Below are positions 51,510 through 60,275 of a stretch of DNA of 64,000 nucleotides, one piece after another (within the stretch, counting starts at the first letter, position 1; the number at the start of each line of letters is the position of its first letter). This DNA is from Paenibacillus agilis (GTDB lineage Bacteria > Bacillota > Bacilli > Paenibacillales > Paenibacillaceae), in contig NZ_VNJK01000001.1 in NCBI RefSeq assembly GCF_007786455.1, forward strand, positions 1,944,074 through 2,008,073. Direction: 5' to 3'. Below the pieces are notes generated by a model, which saw only the letters and a program-made list of their open reading frames with translations, did no database searches and was not told where the DNA came from. The position numbers were made by a program, and so were the translations under genes.

Positions 51510-53057
51510 ATGAATAGCAGCAAGCATAAAGCAAAAATATTGTTATTTCTAGGTTTGATACTTTTGATTACGGGTTGCAGCACGGGAGGTTCTGACGATA
51601 GCACGATAAAGAATTTGAAAAAGCTAACAATGATGTACCATCTTTCGGTCAATACGTTAGATCCGCATAATAGCTGGGCACCATTGCGAGCGGGCGCAGT
51701 AGAGACGCTGGTAAAGCTCGATAACGAAATGAAGCCGAGTCCATGGTTGGCAAAGGAATGGAAATTGAAAGACCCGCAAACATGGGTATTTGTACTTCGA
51801 GACAATGTGACGTTTCATGATGGGTTGAAAATGGATGCAGCAGCAGTAAAGGCATCGCTTGAACGTTCGTTGAAGGCCAATCATTCCCTTTCCAGAGGGT
51901 TAAAAATAGCTTCTATGGAAGCAAAGGGACAGGAGCTCACGATTGTCACATCAGAACCTAATCCAGCACTGCCGTCTGAACTCATTAATCCGTACACTTC
52001 GATTATCAGTACAGCTGCAGAGGCTAAAGTGGGTACCTTGTCATTCAACGATATGCCTATAGGGACGGGGCCATTCCAGATTGCTTCATTTGCCCCTAAC
52101 CGTGAAGCTAAATTAGTTCGTTACGAGGGATATTGGGATACGCCTGCCATGTTTGACGAAGTATCATTCCAATTTAATGAGGATGCAAATGTGAGGATGA
52201 TGGCACTTCAGTCCAATGAGGCAGACATCGCCTATCAGCTGCCTGCCGAATCAATAGCAGCTTTGGAGCATGATGACAATTTGAGTGTGAAGTCAGTTAC
52301 CGGCCTGCGCGTTCACTATCTGATCTACAATGCTAAACGGCCGCATATGCAAGATATACGAGTAAGAAAGGCTCTTGATTTGCTTGTTGATCGTAAAACG
52401 GTGGTGGAAGGAATTATGTTTGGCCATGCACAGCCAGCCAACGGACCTTTCCCGAAGACACTGCCTTTTGGAAATGATGGTGAAGTTACTGCATTTAACT
52501 CAGCCAAAGCATTGGAACTCCTTCATGAAGCGGGGTATCAACCGAATGTGGAAGGCAAACTTGAGAAGAATGGTGTGCCAATGAGCATCCAGCTCATTAC
52601 GTATAAGACTCGTCCGGAACTTACACTAATCGCTCAATTGTTCCAGTCAGAGGCAGCAAAGATTGGGATTCAGGTTGAGATTAAGATTGTAGAGAACGTT
52701 GATGCACATTTACAAGAAAACGATCAATGGGACATAGCCACTTATAGCAGTCTATCAGCTCCGCGAGGAGATGGGGGATACTTCCTTAACGCTGCTTATC
52801 AGCAAGGAGGCGCCTTAAATCCAGGCAATATAGAAGTGAACAAATTGATGCCGTTCCTCAATCAGCTTAATGCAACAGAAGATCCGAATACCCGCATGAA
52901 GCTGTCAAAAGAAGCAGTCTCTTTGATTCAAAAGGAAGTCCCACATTCCTATGTTATTTACCCTAATATTTTAGTTGGTGTAAATAAACGTGTTCACAAT
53001 TGGGCGCCAGGAGCGGAGGAATATTATATCATCACGAACAAAATGGATGTGAAGTAG
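51510..53057 (+). CDS. cntA: CntA-like metallophore/metal-binding lipoprotein (NikA/Opp family)
   Basis: A 515-residue ABC substrate-binding lipoprotein of the peptide/nickel family. The lipobox is LITGC (Cys about 19). Family signatures are LTMMYHLSVNTLDPHNSWAP, then WVFVLRDNVTFHDG and MPIGTGPFQIASF. ATG 51510 lies six bases after GGAGGAGG; an ATG at 51495 is within that site. In the opine-metallophore systems CntA captures the metal-loaded metallophore. It is first in the operon, one base before cntB. Assignment as CntA rests on linkage to cntL and cntM. Confidence 0.87.
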   Translation: MNSSKHKAKILLFLGLILLITGCSTGGSDDSTIKNLKKLTMMYHLSVNTLDPHNSWAPLRAGAVETLVKLDNEMKPSPWLAKEWKLKDPQTWVFVLRDNVTFHDGLKMDAAAVKASLERSLKANHSLSRGLKIASMEAKGQELTIVTSEPNPALPSELINPYTSIISTAAEAKVGTLSFNDMPIGTGPFQIASFAPNREAKLVRYEGYWDTPAMFDEVSFQFNEDANVRMMALQSNEADIAYQLPAESIAALEHDDNLSVKSVTGLRVHYLIYNAKRPHMQDIRVRKALDLLVDRKTVVEGIMFGHAQPANGPFPKTLPFGNDGEVTAFNSAKALELLHEAGYQPNVEGKLEKNGVPMSIQLITYKTRPELTLIAQLFQSEAAKIGIQVEIKIVENVDAHLQENDQWDIATYSSLSAPRGDGGYFLNAAYQQGGALNPGNIEVNKLMPFLNQLNATEDPNTRMKLSKEAVSLIQKEVPHSYVIYPNILVGVNKRVHNWAPGAEEYYIITNKMDVK

Positions 53058-53058
53058 C

Positions 53059-54003
53059 ATGCTGACGATTATTAAAGAACGGCTGCTGCAGCTAGTAATC
53101 GTATTGTTTTTTCTATCGTTGTTTACATTCACTTTAATGAAATTAGCACCTGGTGATCCTGTGTTTTCTATATTGCGTGCGGACGAAGTGGCTGCTACTA
53201 CAGCAGATGAAGAAGCGCTAAGAAAGGAGCTTGGGCTGGACCAGCCTATATATATTCAATATACAAAATGGATGTATAGTATCATGCAATTCGACTTCGG
53301 AAGCTCCCTTATTAATGGCAAGCCTGTATGGAAAGACATCCTAGAACGTTTGCCAGCTACTTTGGAGCTTGCTGCGGGCAGTTTAATCGTATTGCTCGTC
53401 ATTTCGATTCCTCTAGGGCTATTAGCAGCGAAATATGAGGGTAAATGGATTGACCATATTAGCAGCATACTCGCCTTGTTAGGAGCTTCTATACCTGCTT
53501 TCTGGCTGGGACTTATGCTTATCTACGGTTTTTCATATAGGCTTGGCTGGCTGCCAACAATGGGTATGGGTTCTGCTGCACATCTTGTTTTGCCTAGCAT
53601 CACGCTAGGTTTTGGTTTGGCTGCCATTTATGCGCGTATGCTGCGTGCTGGATTGCTAGAGGTGCTTGTACAGGATTACATACGTGCCGCTCGTGCGCGG
53701 GGTGTAGGGGAATGGCGGATTATGTACAAACATGCGCTGCGTGCTGCACTTATACCCGTTATGACGGTATTTGGTACGAGTGCAGGAAGCATATTGGCCG
53801 GTTCAGTCATTATTGAAACGCTGTTTTCATGGCCGGGTTTAGGTGACATGGCTATTGAAGCCATATTTAAGCGTGATTATCCTGTCATTCAGGCCTACGT
53901 CATGATTTCAGGGAGCATGATCGTGATGGTTAATTTGCTAATTGATCTCAGTTATACATGGATAGATCCTCGTGTTCGCTATGTGAAGGAGAGGATAACA
54001 TGA
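53059..54003 (+). CDS. cntB: CntB-like ABC permease
   Basis: A 314-residue permease of the Opp/Dpp/Nik B type. It has the N-terminal LAPGDPVFSILRADEVAATT region, six helices and an EAA loop in YIRAARARGVGEWRIMYKHA. One base separates it from cntA. It forms the inner-membrane channel with CntC. Its energising ATPase is not in this operon. Confidence 0.9.
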   Translation: MLTIIKERLLQLVIVLFFLSLFTFTLMKLAPGDPVFSILRADEVAATTADEEALRKELGLDQPIYIQYTKWMYSIMQFDFGSSLINGKPVWKDILERLPATLELAAGSLIVLLVISIPLGLLAAKYEGKWIDHISSILALLGASIPAFWLGLMLIYGFSYRLGWLPTMGMGSAAHLVLPSITLGFGLAAIYARMLRAGLLEVLVQDYIRAARARGVGEWRIMYKHALRAALIPVMTVFGTSAGSILAGSVIIETLFSWPGLGDMAIEAIFKRDYPVIQAYVMISGSMIVMVNLLIDLSYTWIDPRVRYVKERIT

Positions 54004-54893
54004 GCTCCAATAACAATACGTTGTCTGCCGCCGCTGCTCTTATTCAGCAAGGTAGAAGCACTAGGAGCACTTCCCGTTGGAAGATTCTGATGCGCTATCC
54101 GCTCATGTTGATTGGCTTCACCCTATTTCTTACGCTAATCTTGATTGTCATTGCAGGACCTTATTTTGTACCTAATGATCCTTTGCTAATCCAAATGTCG
54201 GAACGTCTTCGACCCGCAAGTTGGGACTATCCGCTCGGCACGGATCATCTAGGCAGATGTATTTTCTCGCGTTTGGCAGCAGGGGCGCAAATGACGTTGA
54301 GTTTAGCAGGAATCGTGATTACAGCGACGGTGTTGATTGGTGTACCGATAGGACTTCTATCTGGCTACGTAGGAGGAAGGCTTGATTCCTTCATTATGAG
54401 GATTGTCGATGGTATTGGCGCATTGCCTGAAATCATTGTCGCGATTGCAGTTTCGGGCTTCCTCGGGCCGAGCATAACGAATTTATTAATAGCTATCATT
54501 GCGGTCAAATGGGTTGAGTATGTCCGGCTCGTACGAAGCATCGTATTGTTGGAGCGTGAGAAGGAATATATGGAGGCAGCACGTGCAGCGGGATTTGGTA
54601 CATGGCATATGATTCGAAGACAGCTGCTTCCTCATATCGTATCTCCTGTTATTGTCCTTGCATCACTGGATATCGGGAAAATTATTCTTATCGTCTCATC
54701 GCTCTCTTATTTAGGCTTAGGAGCACAACCTCCAACACCCGAGTGGGGGGCTATGCTGAATGATGGAAGACCTTATTTTCAGACGATTCCGGAACTTATG
54801 ATTTACCCTGGCTTATGCATCATGCTAGTCGTTATGTTATGCAATTTGATCGGGGATGGACTTCGTCAACTTCTTGACGTTAGGAACAAATAA
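54000..54893 (+). CDS. cntC: CntC-like ABC permease
   Basis: A 297-residue permease of the Opp/Dpp/Nik C type. Signatures are YPLGTDHLGRCIFSRLAAGA, an EAA loop in YMEAARAAGFGTWHMIRRQL, and GAQPPTPEWGAMLNDGRPYF near the end. ATG 54000 overlaps the cntB stop (ATGA). In Staphylococcus this gene is followed by cntD and cntF ATPase genes; here cntL follows 26 bases later instead. Confidence 0.9.
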   Translation: MSSNNNTLSAAAALIQQGRSTRSTSRWKILMRYPLMLIGFTLFLTLILIVIAGPYFVPNDPLLIQMSERLRPASWDYPLGTDHLGRCIFSRLAAGAQMTLSLAGIVITATVLIGVPIGLLSGYVGGRLDSFIMRIVDGIGALPEIIVAIAVSGFLGPSITNLLIAIIAVKWVEYVRLVRSIVLLEREKEYMEAARAAGFGTWHMIRRQLLPHIVSPVIVLASLDIGKIILIVSSLSYLGLGAQPPTPEWGAMLNDGRPYFQTIPELMIYPGLCIMLVVMLCNLIGDGLRQLLDVRNK

Positions 54894-54919
54894 AACCTAC
54901 ATGAATGGAGGAGCTGTTT

Positions 54920-55705
54920 ATGAAAGACAAATATCATTATTTACTCTCCTTAAAATTACTTGAATTTGAAATTAGAGAATTGACTACTTACTCGAAGCAA
55001 CATTGTGATTGTTTTGAATTGTTAAAAGAGCGATTGGATTATTTGTGCCAGTTCATGATTAATGATGATAATTTGCAACGGTGGAGCCAATGGGGCGAAC
55101 ATGCTGAAATAGCGGAGTATGCAGAAAGAGTGAGAGAAGCTTCCATTCAAGCTCTATGTGATATGGAAAAATATCAAGCCAAATATACTTGTGAACATCA
55201 TTCAGATATTAGTGACTACCTAGATACGCTGGCGCGTGCCGTAAATGATGAAATGAAAAAGCATCATATTGATGATAGCTCCAAGGTACTGTTTATCGGA
55301 TCGGGTGCTTTTCCGACTTCTGCCTTAACGATTGCGAGAGAGACGAGAGCACAGGTCATGTGCTTAGATATTGATCCTGAAGCTATTGAGTGGGCCCAGC
55401 AAGTGGCTGCTACCTCTGGATTGGGAGACTGCATCAGCTTTACGAATAAGAAGGCTCAGGAATTGTCCTTCACTGGAGAAGCAACGCATATTATTATCGC
55501 CTCGTTAGTAAAAAACAAGTTAGAGGTGCTGGAAGAGCTTCGTCAGCATATGAACCCACAGGCCAAAATTATTGTCCGCTATGGAAATGGCCTCAAATCT
55601 ATTTTCAATTATCCTCTGGAAGCAGATGTTGCTGACACATGGGTGCAGCGAAAAATCAATGACGATCGGCATTTGTACGATACGTTAGTATTGGAGAGAC
55701 GTTAA
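54920..55705 (+). CDS. cntL: CntL-like nicotianamine synthase-type enzyme
   Basis: A 261-residue enzyme that should transfer an aminobutyrate group from S-adenosylmethionine to histidine, giving the nicotianamine-like intermediate. The SAM-binding core is VLFIGSGAFPTSALTIARET, followed by VMCLDIDPEAIEWAQQ. The N-terminal helical domain (1-110) and length agree with the bacterial CntL family. ATG 54920 is seven bases after GGAGGAG; an ATG at 54905 would swallow that site. With no racemase gene beside it, L-His is the predicted substrate (inference). Confidence 0.88.
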   Translation: MKDKYHYLLSLKLLEFEIRELTTYSKQHCDCFELLKERLDYLCQFMINDDNLQRWSQWGEHAEIAEYAERVREASIQALCDMEKYQAKYTCEHHSDISDYLDTLARAVNDEMKKHHIDDSSKVLFIGSGAFPTSALTIARETRAQVMCLDIDPEAIEWAQQVAATSGLGDCISFTNKKAQELSFTGEATHIIIASLVKNKLEVLEELRQHMNPQAKIIVRYGNGLKSIFNYPLEADVADTWVQRKINDDRHLYDTLVLERR

Positions 55706-55706
55706 T

Positions 55707-57062
55707 ATGACGAGATATGCATCCGATCAAAATAGGAAAGCATCCCAAGAGATATGTGCAACACCTTTTGGTGATACCTTGCTCATTGGTGCTGGCCCTG
55801 CAGCGATACACGCAGCTGTCCAATTATCTCGCGGCTGCTCCAGTAAGCTTGGCTTATTGAATCGAGAAGGGCCGCATGCTGCTCGGCTGCTGCAAGCATT
55901 AGAGCAATCACAACAAAGGATTTCATCGCGATTACAGGATGAGCAGCTTCAACATTTAGAAGGGACGGTTCAACTCGATCATTTTTACGCGGGTTATATG
56001 GGTTTGGAGGCTCATGGAAGCTGGGAAACGATTATCATTTGTACGCCTTGTGATAGCTATCGGGATGTAATCCGTCAGCTTAAGCTAGAGCGATTACCAT
56101 TTGTAAACACGATTATATTGCTTTCTCCAAGCCTTGGTTCAAATCTGCTGGTCAATAGCGAACTTCCTATCGATAGAGGTATTGATGTTATTAGTCTGTC
56201 GACTTATTTTGCCGCAACGAAGTTCGATTCCGTTTCTATAACAGCCGCCTACACGAAAGCAATGAAGAAGAAAGTCTATGTGGCCTCGAATCAAGCTAAC
56301 AGCTTGTCTATCGAGCCTCTCCGACAATTTATTTCAAGTATGGGTATTCAATGTGAGAAAGTAAGTAATCCGCTTGAGGCAGAGAGCAGAAGCATTACGA
56401 TGTATGTACATTCTCCATTGTTTATAAATGAATTCTCGCTGGATCAAATTCTTAGCCACAGCCAAGAGCCTTCGAAGAAATGGATGTACAAACTGTATCC
56501 AGAGGGCCCGATTACGTCTCAAGTCATTCATGTCATGGCAGAGCTGTGGCGGGAAATATCCCGTTTTCTAGTGAAATGCGGGTCTAAGCCAATTAACTTG
56601 CTGCAATTTATGAATGATGATAATTATCCTGTGCGGGAAGAGAGCCTGTCACGATATGAAATTGAACATTTTGCAGAACTGGAGCCGATCCATCAAGAAT
56701 ATTTGCTCTATATTCGTTATTCATCTCTACTTATCGATCCATTCTCGTCCATTGATGAAAAGGGGAAGTATTTTGATTTCTCTGCTGTACCGTATAAACA
56801 AGTGTACCAAGATGGATGTGGGCGCTGGCTGATACCGCGGATACCGTTCGAGGATTATAGGCGGTTAAAGGTTCTTTACGGTGTGGCGGAGTTAATGAAG
56901 GTGAACATGCCACAAACCTTACAGCTTATTCGGCTGTTTGAGCAGCGATTGCGGCAGTTTATTGCTGAAAAGGGAGTATCCGCTATCCATCCTGATATGC
57001 TCAACGATACGACGAGTGAAGACATAGATGCGATCTATAGAGCGTGGGAGTGTACAACATGA
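55707..57062 (+). CDS. cntM: CntM-like opine dehydrogenase
   Basis: A 451-residue enzyme that reductively joins the CntL product to an alpha-keto acid. The nucleotide loop is LLIGAGPAAIHAA. Other conserved blocks are ESRSITMYVHSPLFINEFSL, KLYPEGPITSQVIHVMAELW, INLLQFMNDDNYPVR and LLIDPFSSIDEKGKYFDFSA, all parallel to S. aureus CntM recalled from memory. Arg53 (LLNRE) aligns with Arg33 of that enzyme, the residue favouring NADPH. Ala170 (STYFAATKF) aligns with Asp150, where Ala allows alpha-ketoglutarate. It has about 20 extra N-terminal residues. One base follows cntL. Confidence 0.92.
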   Translation: MTRYASDQNRKASQEICATPFGDTLLIGAGPAAIHAAVQLSRGCSSKLGLLNREGPHAARLLQALEQSQQRISSRLQDEQLQHLEGTVQLDHFYAGYMGLEAHGSWETIIICTPCDSYRDVIRQLKLERLPFVNTIILLSPSLGSNLLVNSELPIDRGIDVISLSTYFAATKFDSVSITAAYTKAMKKKVYVASNQANSLSIEPLRQFISSMGIQCEKVSNPLEAESRSITMYVHSPLFINEFSLDQILSHSQEPSKKWMYKLYPEGPITSQVIHVMAELWREISRFLVKCGSKPINLLQFMNDDNYPVREESLSRYEIEHFAELEPIHQEYLLYIRYSSLLIDPFSSIDEKGKYFDFSAVPYKQVYQDGCGRWLIPRIPFEDYRRLKVLYGVAELMKVNMPQTLQLIRLFEQRLRQFIAEKGVSAIHPDMLNDTTSEDIDAIYRAWECTT

Positions 57063-57952
57063 AAAACGGCATTTATTTAGCTATTTTAGCATCTCTTGTG
57101 TTCAGTATTATGAATGCGCTTGTAAAGGCCGTCAGCTTCACGCTCCCTCCAACGGAGGTTGCCTTCTTTCGCAGCCTGATTGGAACGATACTTATCTTTG
57201 CCTTGATGAAGCAGAGCAAAGTTTCCTTCTCGACAACTGGGATTCCTATGTTACTGACACGAGGCGTGTTAGGGGCGATTTACTTAATTACTTATTTTTA
57301 TACGATCTCGAAAATACCTTTAACAGACGCTACCATACTAGCACATATGTCTCCTATTTTCGTATTTATTCTCGCTTTCTTTTTCCTTAAGGAGAAGTTG
57401 TCGCGTCGAATGGTGTACATTATGCCCATTGCATTTATCGGAGCCTTACTGCTAGTAAAGCCATTCCAATTCTCATCGTATTCGATGTATGCGCTCGTAG
57501 GGCTGTTGAGTGCAGTTCTTGGCGCAGGTGCTGCAACTTCAATTCGTTATTTGAGCCAACGTCATCATGCCTATGAAATTGTGTTCTACTTCCTAGCAAC
57601 AGCCACGCTTGTCTCCATCCCGCTTATGTGGAATAGCTTCGTGATACCGAATACAACGGAATGGATCTATCTTATCGCAATTGGTGTCGTATCCTTAATT
57701 GGGCAAGTATTTTTGACGAAGGCATTTACACATGAAAATGCGATTGTGGTAGAGGTCACTCGTTATATTGGCATCGTATTTAATGCGCTATGGGGATTCT
57801 TGTTCTGGTTCGAAATACCGGACATCTACACAATTGCAGGGGGCTGCCTAATAGTGGCGACTTGCATTATGATGTCTCAAGGTAAGCAAAAATTAAAGAA
57901 TCAACAATTGAGCTCTATAAGTTCTCAAAGCCCAGCAACCAGTCGGAAGTAA
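57059..57952 (+). CDS. EamA/DMT exporter, probable metallophore exporter (CntI-like)
   Basis: A 297-residue protein of the drug/metabolite transporter superfamily with ten helices and two EamA repeats (TEVAFFRSLIGTILIFALMK; YLITYFYTISKIPLTDATIL; VEVTRYIGIVFNALWGFLFW). ATG 57059 overlaps the cntM stop (ATGA), the tightest coupling in the operon. In Pseudomonas the DMT protein CntI exports pseudopaline, whereas Staphylococcus uses the MFS protein CntE. Position and family make metallophore export the likely role. Confidence 0.85.
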   Translation: MKNGIYLAILASLVFSIMNALVKAVSFTLPPTEVAFFRSLIGTILIFALMKQSKVSFSTTGIPMLLTRGVLGAIYLITYFYTISKIPLTDATILAHMSPIFVFILAFFFLKEKLSRRMVYIMPIAFIGALLLVKPFQFSSYSMYALVGLLSAVLGAGAATSIRYLSQRHHAYEIVFYFLATATLVSIPLMWNSFVIPNTTEWIYLIAIGVVSLIGQVFLTKAFTHENAIVVEVTRYIGIVFNALWGFLFWFEIPDIYTIAGGCLIVATCIMMSQGKQKLKNQQLSSISSQSPATSRK

Positions 57953-58111
57953 ACTTGGGTAAGTGCGAGCTAGTACTCTAAAATCGAGTAGCTGTCCTTA
58001 AACCCAAACATCGAGTATCGCTGCTGAATATACTACTCACAAAAGAGTAGTTAGTAGGATCATGAAATATCATTATCATTATTCTGCTATTAGTGAAGGG
58101 GCGATATCTCG

Positions 58112-58375
58112 ATGGGAAAATCTCGTGTGGGACGTAAAGAAAATCAAGTCTACTCTAATCGGGTAGTGCGTTCAGAGTTTGGTGACAGTTGGAAGACCAT
58201 TGTGCTGCGCAGCGGATATGTTAAATATATCGCTCTTGCAAACCGATCAGTAGTGGAAGTGCTGTTGGCGAATGGTTCGAGCAAGCGGCTCATTTTCAAC
58301 AAAGGCGGATATGTATTAGTAGGTGGCGGTGGAACGAGTCATTATAGCAAGCCTCATGTTGCAATTGATATATAA
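58112..58375 (+). CDS. Uncharacterised small basic protein
   Basis: An 87-residue protein with a Lys/Arg-rich N-terminus and a Gly-rich C-terminal stretch (FNKGGYVLVGGGGTSHYSKP). It is beta-rich in appearance; family not recognised. Weak GAAGGGG lies before ATG 58112. Upstream, 58065-58084 has ATCATT-type repeats faintly like a Fur box. It may be independent of the cnt operon, 160 bases away. Confidence 0.55.
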   Translation: MGKSRVGRKENQVYSNRVVRSEFGDSWKTIVLRSGYVKYIALANRSVVEVLLANGSSKRLIFNKGGYVLVGGGGTSHYSKPHVAIDI

Positions 58376-58431
58376 GATAAATAAGATAATAGGCATTAAT
58401 TGAGTACAGATGAAAGATTGCAGTGCGGATG

Positions 58432-58457
58432 AAAGACCCTTTGGCATAGGGTCTTTT
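58432..58457 (+). terminator. Terminator of the small basic protein gene
   Basis: AAAGACCCT (58432-58440) pairs with AGGGTCTTT (ending 58456), followed by Ts. Confidence 0.9.
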
Positions 58458-58698
58458 TCTGTATGTGTACCTATTTGCGCAAACAAAATCAAAGATGGAT
58501 CGAAGGTTGCGATGATGTAAGTCAGAGTAAGGAAAACGAAGTAATTTGTTGCAGCTTAATCGTATTGAAGTTACAGAATTACGTAATACAAAGCTTATTG
58601 TTAGGGCATAATTGGGTGAAGGAGATCTTAATTTATTGTTTATCAATAAATAAGTAGTGTTTAATAATAAAATATATCTGTTTTTTAATCAATTCTTG

Positions 58699-58727
58699 TT
58701 GACAAAGAAAAAATGATCGGATATTGT
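58699..58727 (+). promoter_or_regulatory. Promoter of the DUF2975/XRE pair
   Basis: TTGACA (58699-58704) and TATTGT (58722-58727) with a 17-base spacer. This fixes the start codon of the next gene at 58769, because an in-frame ATG at 58730 would lie at or before the transcription start. Confidence 0.75.
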
Positions 58728-58768
58728 AAATGGCGTACCACAAATCAAGAAAGTCGAGGAATATCAAC

Positions 58769-59266
58769 ATGAAAAACAAAACTATAGCGAAAGTATTAAA
58801 TCTTATCGTCTTGATCGGGTTATCGCTTACAATCCTATCATTGCTAGCTGCACCTTTAGTATTCACCGCTTTTGCCAAGTCTGGACTTTCATTATCAGGG
58901 GCGGAATTGGATTACGTCGTAAATATCGTTATTGCTGTTATTTATATTTGTGCAATACCATATGTCGCTGCTTTAGTTGACTTGAAGAAAGTATGTAAGT
59001 TGATTGCAACGGGCCACCCTTTTTCTGCGAAGATACCGAAGTGTTTGAAGCGGATTTCCATATATGCAGCTAGTGAAGTCGTATTATTTAATTTGATAAC
59101 AATTGTTCTATTTTTTGCTTATGATGTGTATTTGTATGCTGCTACTATTTTGCCGTGTATTATCATTTCAATCGTTGGAGTTAGCATCGCCTTATTGAGC
59201 TTTGTTTTCTCTAAATTGTACGAGCAAGTCGTTGAAATGAAAGAGGAACTCGATAATACGATCTAG
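58769..59266 (+). CDS. DUF2975-family membrane protein
   Basis: A 165-residue protein with four transmembrane helices (VLNLIVLIGLSLTILSLLAA; LDYVVNIVIAVIYICAIPYV; then two more) and a short charged tail, the layout of DUF2975 proteins. It is followed 12 bases later by an XRE-type regulator, the usual partner. Function unknown; such pairs may act as membrane sensor and regulator. Confidence 0.85.
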   Translation: MKNKTIAKVLNLIVLIGLSLTILSLLAAPLVFTAFAKSGLSLSGAELDYVVNIVIAVIYICAIPYVAALVDLKKVCKLIATGHPFSAKIPKCLKRISIYAASEVVLFNLITIVLFFAYDVYLYAATILPCIIISIVGVSIALLSFVFSKLYEQVVEMKEELDNTI

Positions 59267-59278
59267 GCGGTGAAATAG

Positions 59279-59518
59279 ATGTCCATTGTTGTTAATTTGG
59301 ATTTAGTCATGGTGAAGAAGAAGATGAGTTCAACAGAGCTCGCGAATCGATTAGGAATAACGATGTCTAATTTATCTATATTGAAAAATAACAAGGCCAA
59401 AGCAATCCGATTTTCCACTTTGAATGAGATCTGCAAAGCATTGGATTGTCAGCCGGGAGATATTTTAGAATATATTGAAGATGCAGACGCTGAGGAAGAT
59501 TCAGGCGAGGTAGACTAG
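59279..59518 (+). CDS. XRE/Cro-C1-type HTH regulator (DUF2975 partner)
   Basis: A 79-residue DNA-binding protein of the YozG-like type. HTH core: MSSTELANRLGITMSNLSIL, then TLNEICKALDCQPGDILEYI, ending in a very acidic tail. It is coupled to the DUF2975 gene upstream and probably autoregulates the pair. Confidence 0.9.
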   Translation: MSIVVNLDLVMVKKKMSSTELANRLGITMSNLSILKNNKAKAIRFSTLNEICKALDCQPGDILEYIEDADAEEDSGEVD

Positions 59519-59572
59519 GTCTCGTGTATAGAAACCATTGCTCGTGTAGAATATGCTATGCGTGAGTAAAAG

Positions 59573-59616
59573 AAAGAGCGTGCTTGGATTTTGATGTCCA
59601 TTGCACGCTCTTTTTT
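59573..59616. terminator. Bidirectional terminator
   Basis: AAAGAGCGTGC (59573-59583) pairs with GCACGCTCTTT (59603-59613), with Ts after it and an A-rich run before it. It serves the convergent XRE gene and the minus-strand gene ending at 59621. Confidence 0.85.
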
Positions 59617-59620
59617 GTGC

Positions 59621-60121
59621 TTATATACATAGATAGGAGATGGCAACACGCAAACCGGCAAGAAGCAGGGCGAACGCAGCGCAAATGAACGTACCTTTAA
59701 GCGCGCCAACGAGGTGAAACCAATAATCTTTGTAGCCTTTCGCTCCATGACTCCCAGGAACAATAAGAAAGCTAGGTGTGAAAAAGCAAATAATAAGCCA
59801 ATCAAGTATCACTAAATCAACGAGACTTACAATGGTGAAAATAAAGAAAAAGTGTAGAAAGGCAGGCCATAAGGCAATTTGATCGTTATCGATATAGAGT
59901 GAAGTGAAGAAAGGTGAGAGGAACAAGATGAAGATAAGCATGGTCAGAAATATTGTCTGGCGCTTCTCTTGCTTCGTTTTTGGTAAGGTCATTTGCTGAA
60001 TATCTTTCGGAAAATCTTGCAGCCATAGTCGTGGATTATAGTATAGCGACAGTAGTACAATAGCTAAAAAAATGACCGACAGCAATAAGCCTTCGAATAA
60101 TATAGATTGGGTATCCAACAT
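59621..60121 (-). CDS. Uncharacterised membrane protein
   Basis: A 166-residue protein with four or five hydrophobic helices. A distinctive loop reads FTPSFLIVPGSHGAKGYKDY before the last helix. No family is recognised. ATG 60121 is preferred over an upstream start because AAGGAGG precedes it, though the spacing of about 12 bases is long. Confidence 0.65.
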   Translation of the reverse strand: MLDTQSILFEGLLLSVIFLAIVLLSLYYNPRLWLQDFPKDIQQMTLPKTKQEKRQTIFLTMLIFILFLSPFFTSLYIDNDQIALWPAFLHFFFIFTIVSLVDLVILDWLIICFFTPSFLIVPGSHGAKGYKDYWFHLVGALKGTFICAAFALLLAGLRVAISYLCI

Positions 60122-60228
60122 GATATGTCTACGCCTCCTTATCAAGCACAATATGATAGATGGAACGTTACAGCTTATAGATAGTCTATGATCGGGGCCG
60201 AACTATCATTTCATTTTGAACAAGAAAA

Positions 60229-60272
60229 AGACCGCTACCATCTATACGAATATGTACATTGGTTAGCGGTCT
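60229..60272 (-). terminator. Terminator of the uridine-kinase-like gene
   Basis: AGACCGCTACCA (60229-60240) pairs with TGGTTAGCGGTCT (60260-60272) with one bulge; TTTTTCTTG follows on the minus strand. Confidence 0.88.
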
Positions 60273-60275
60273 CTA

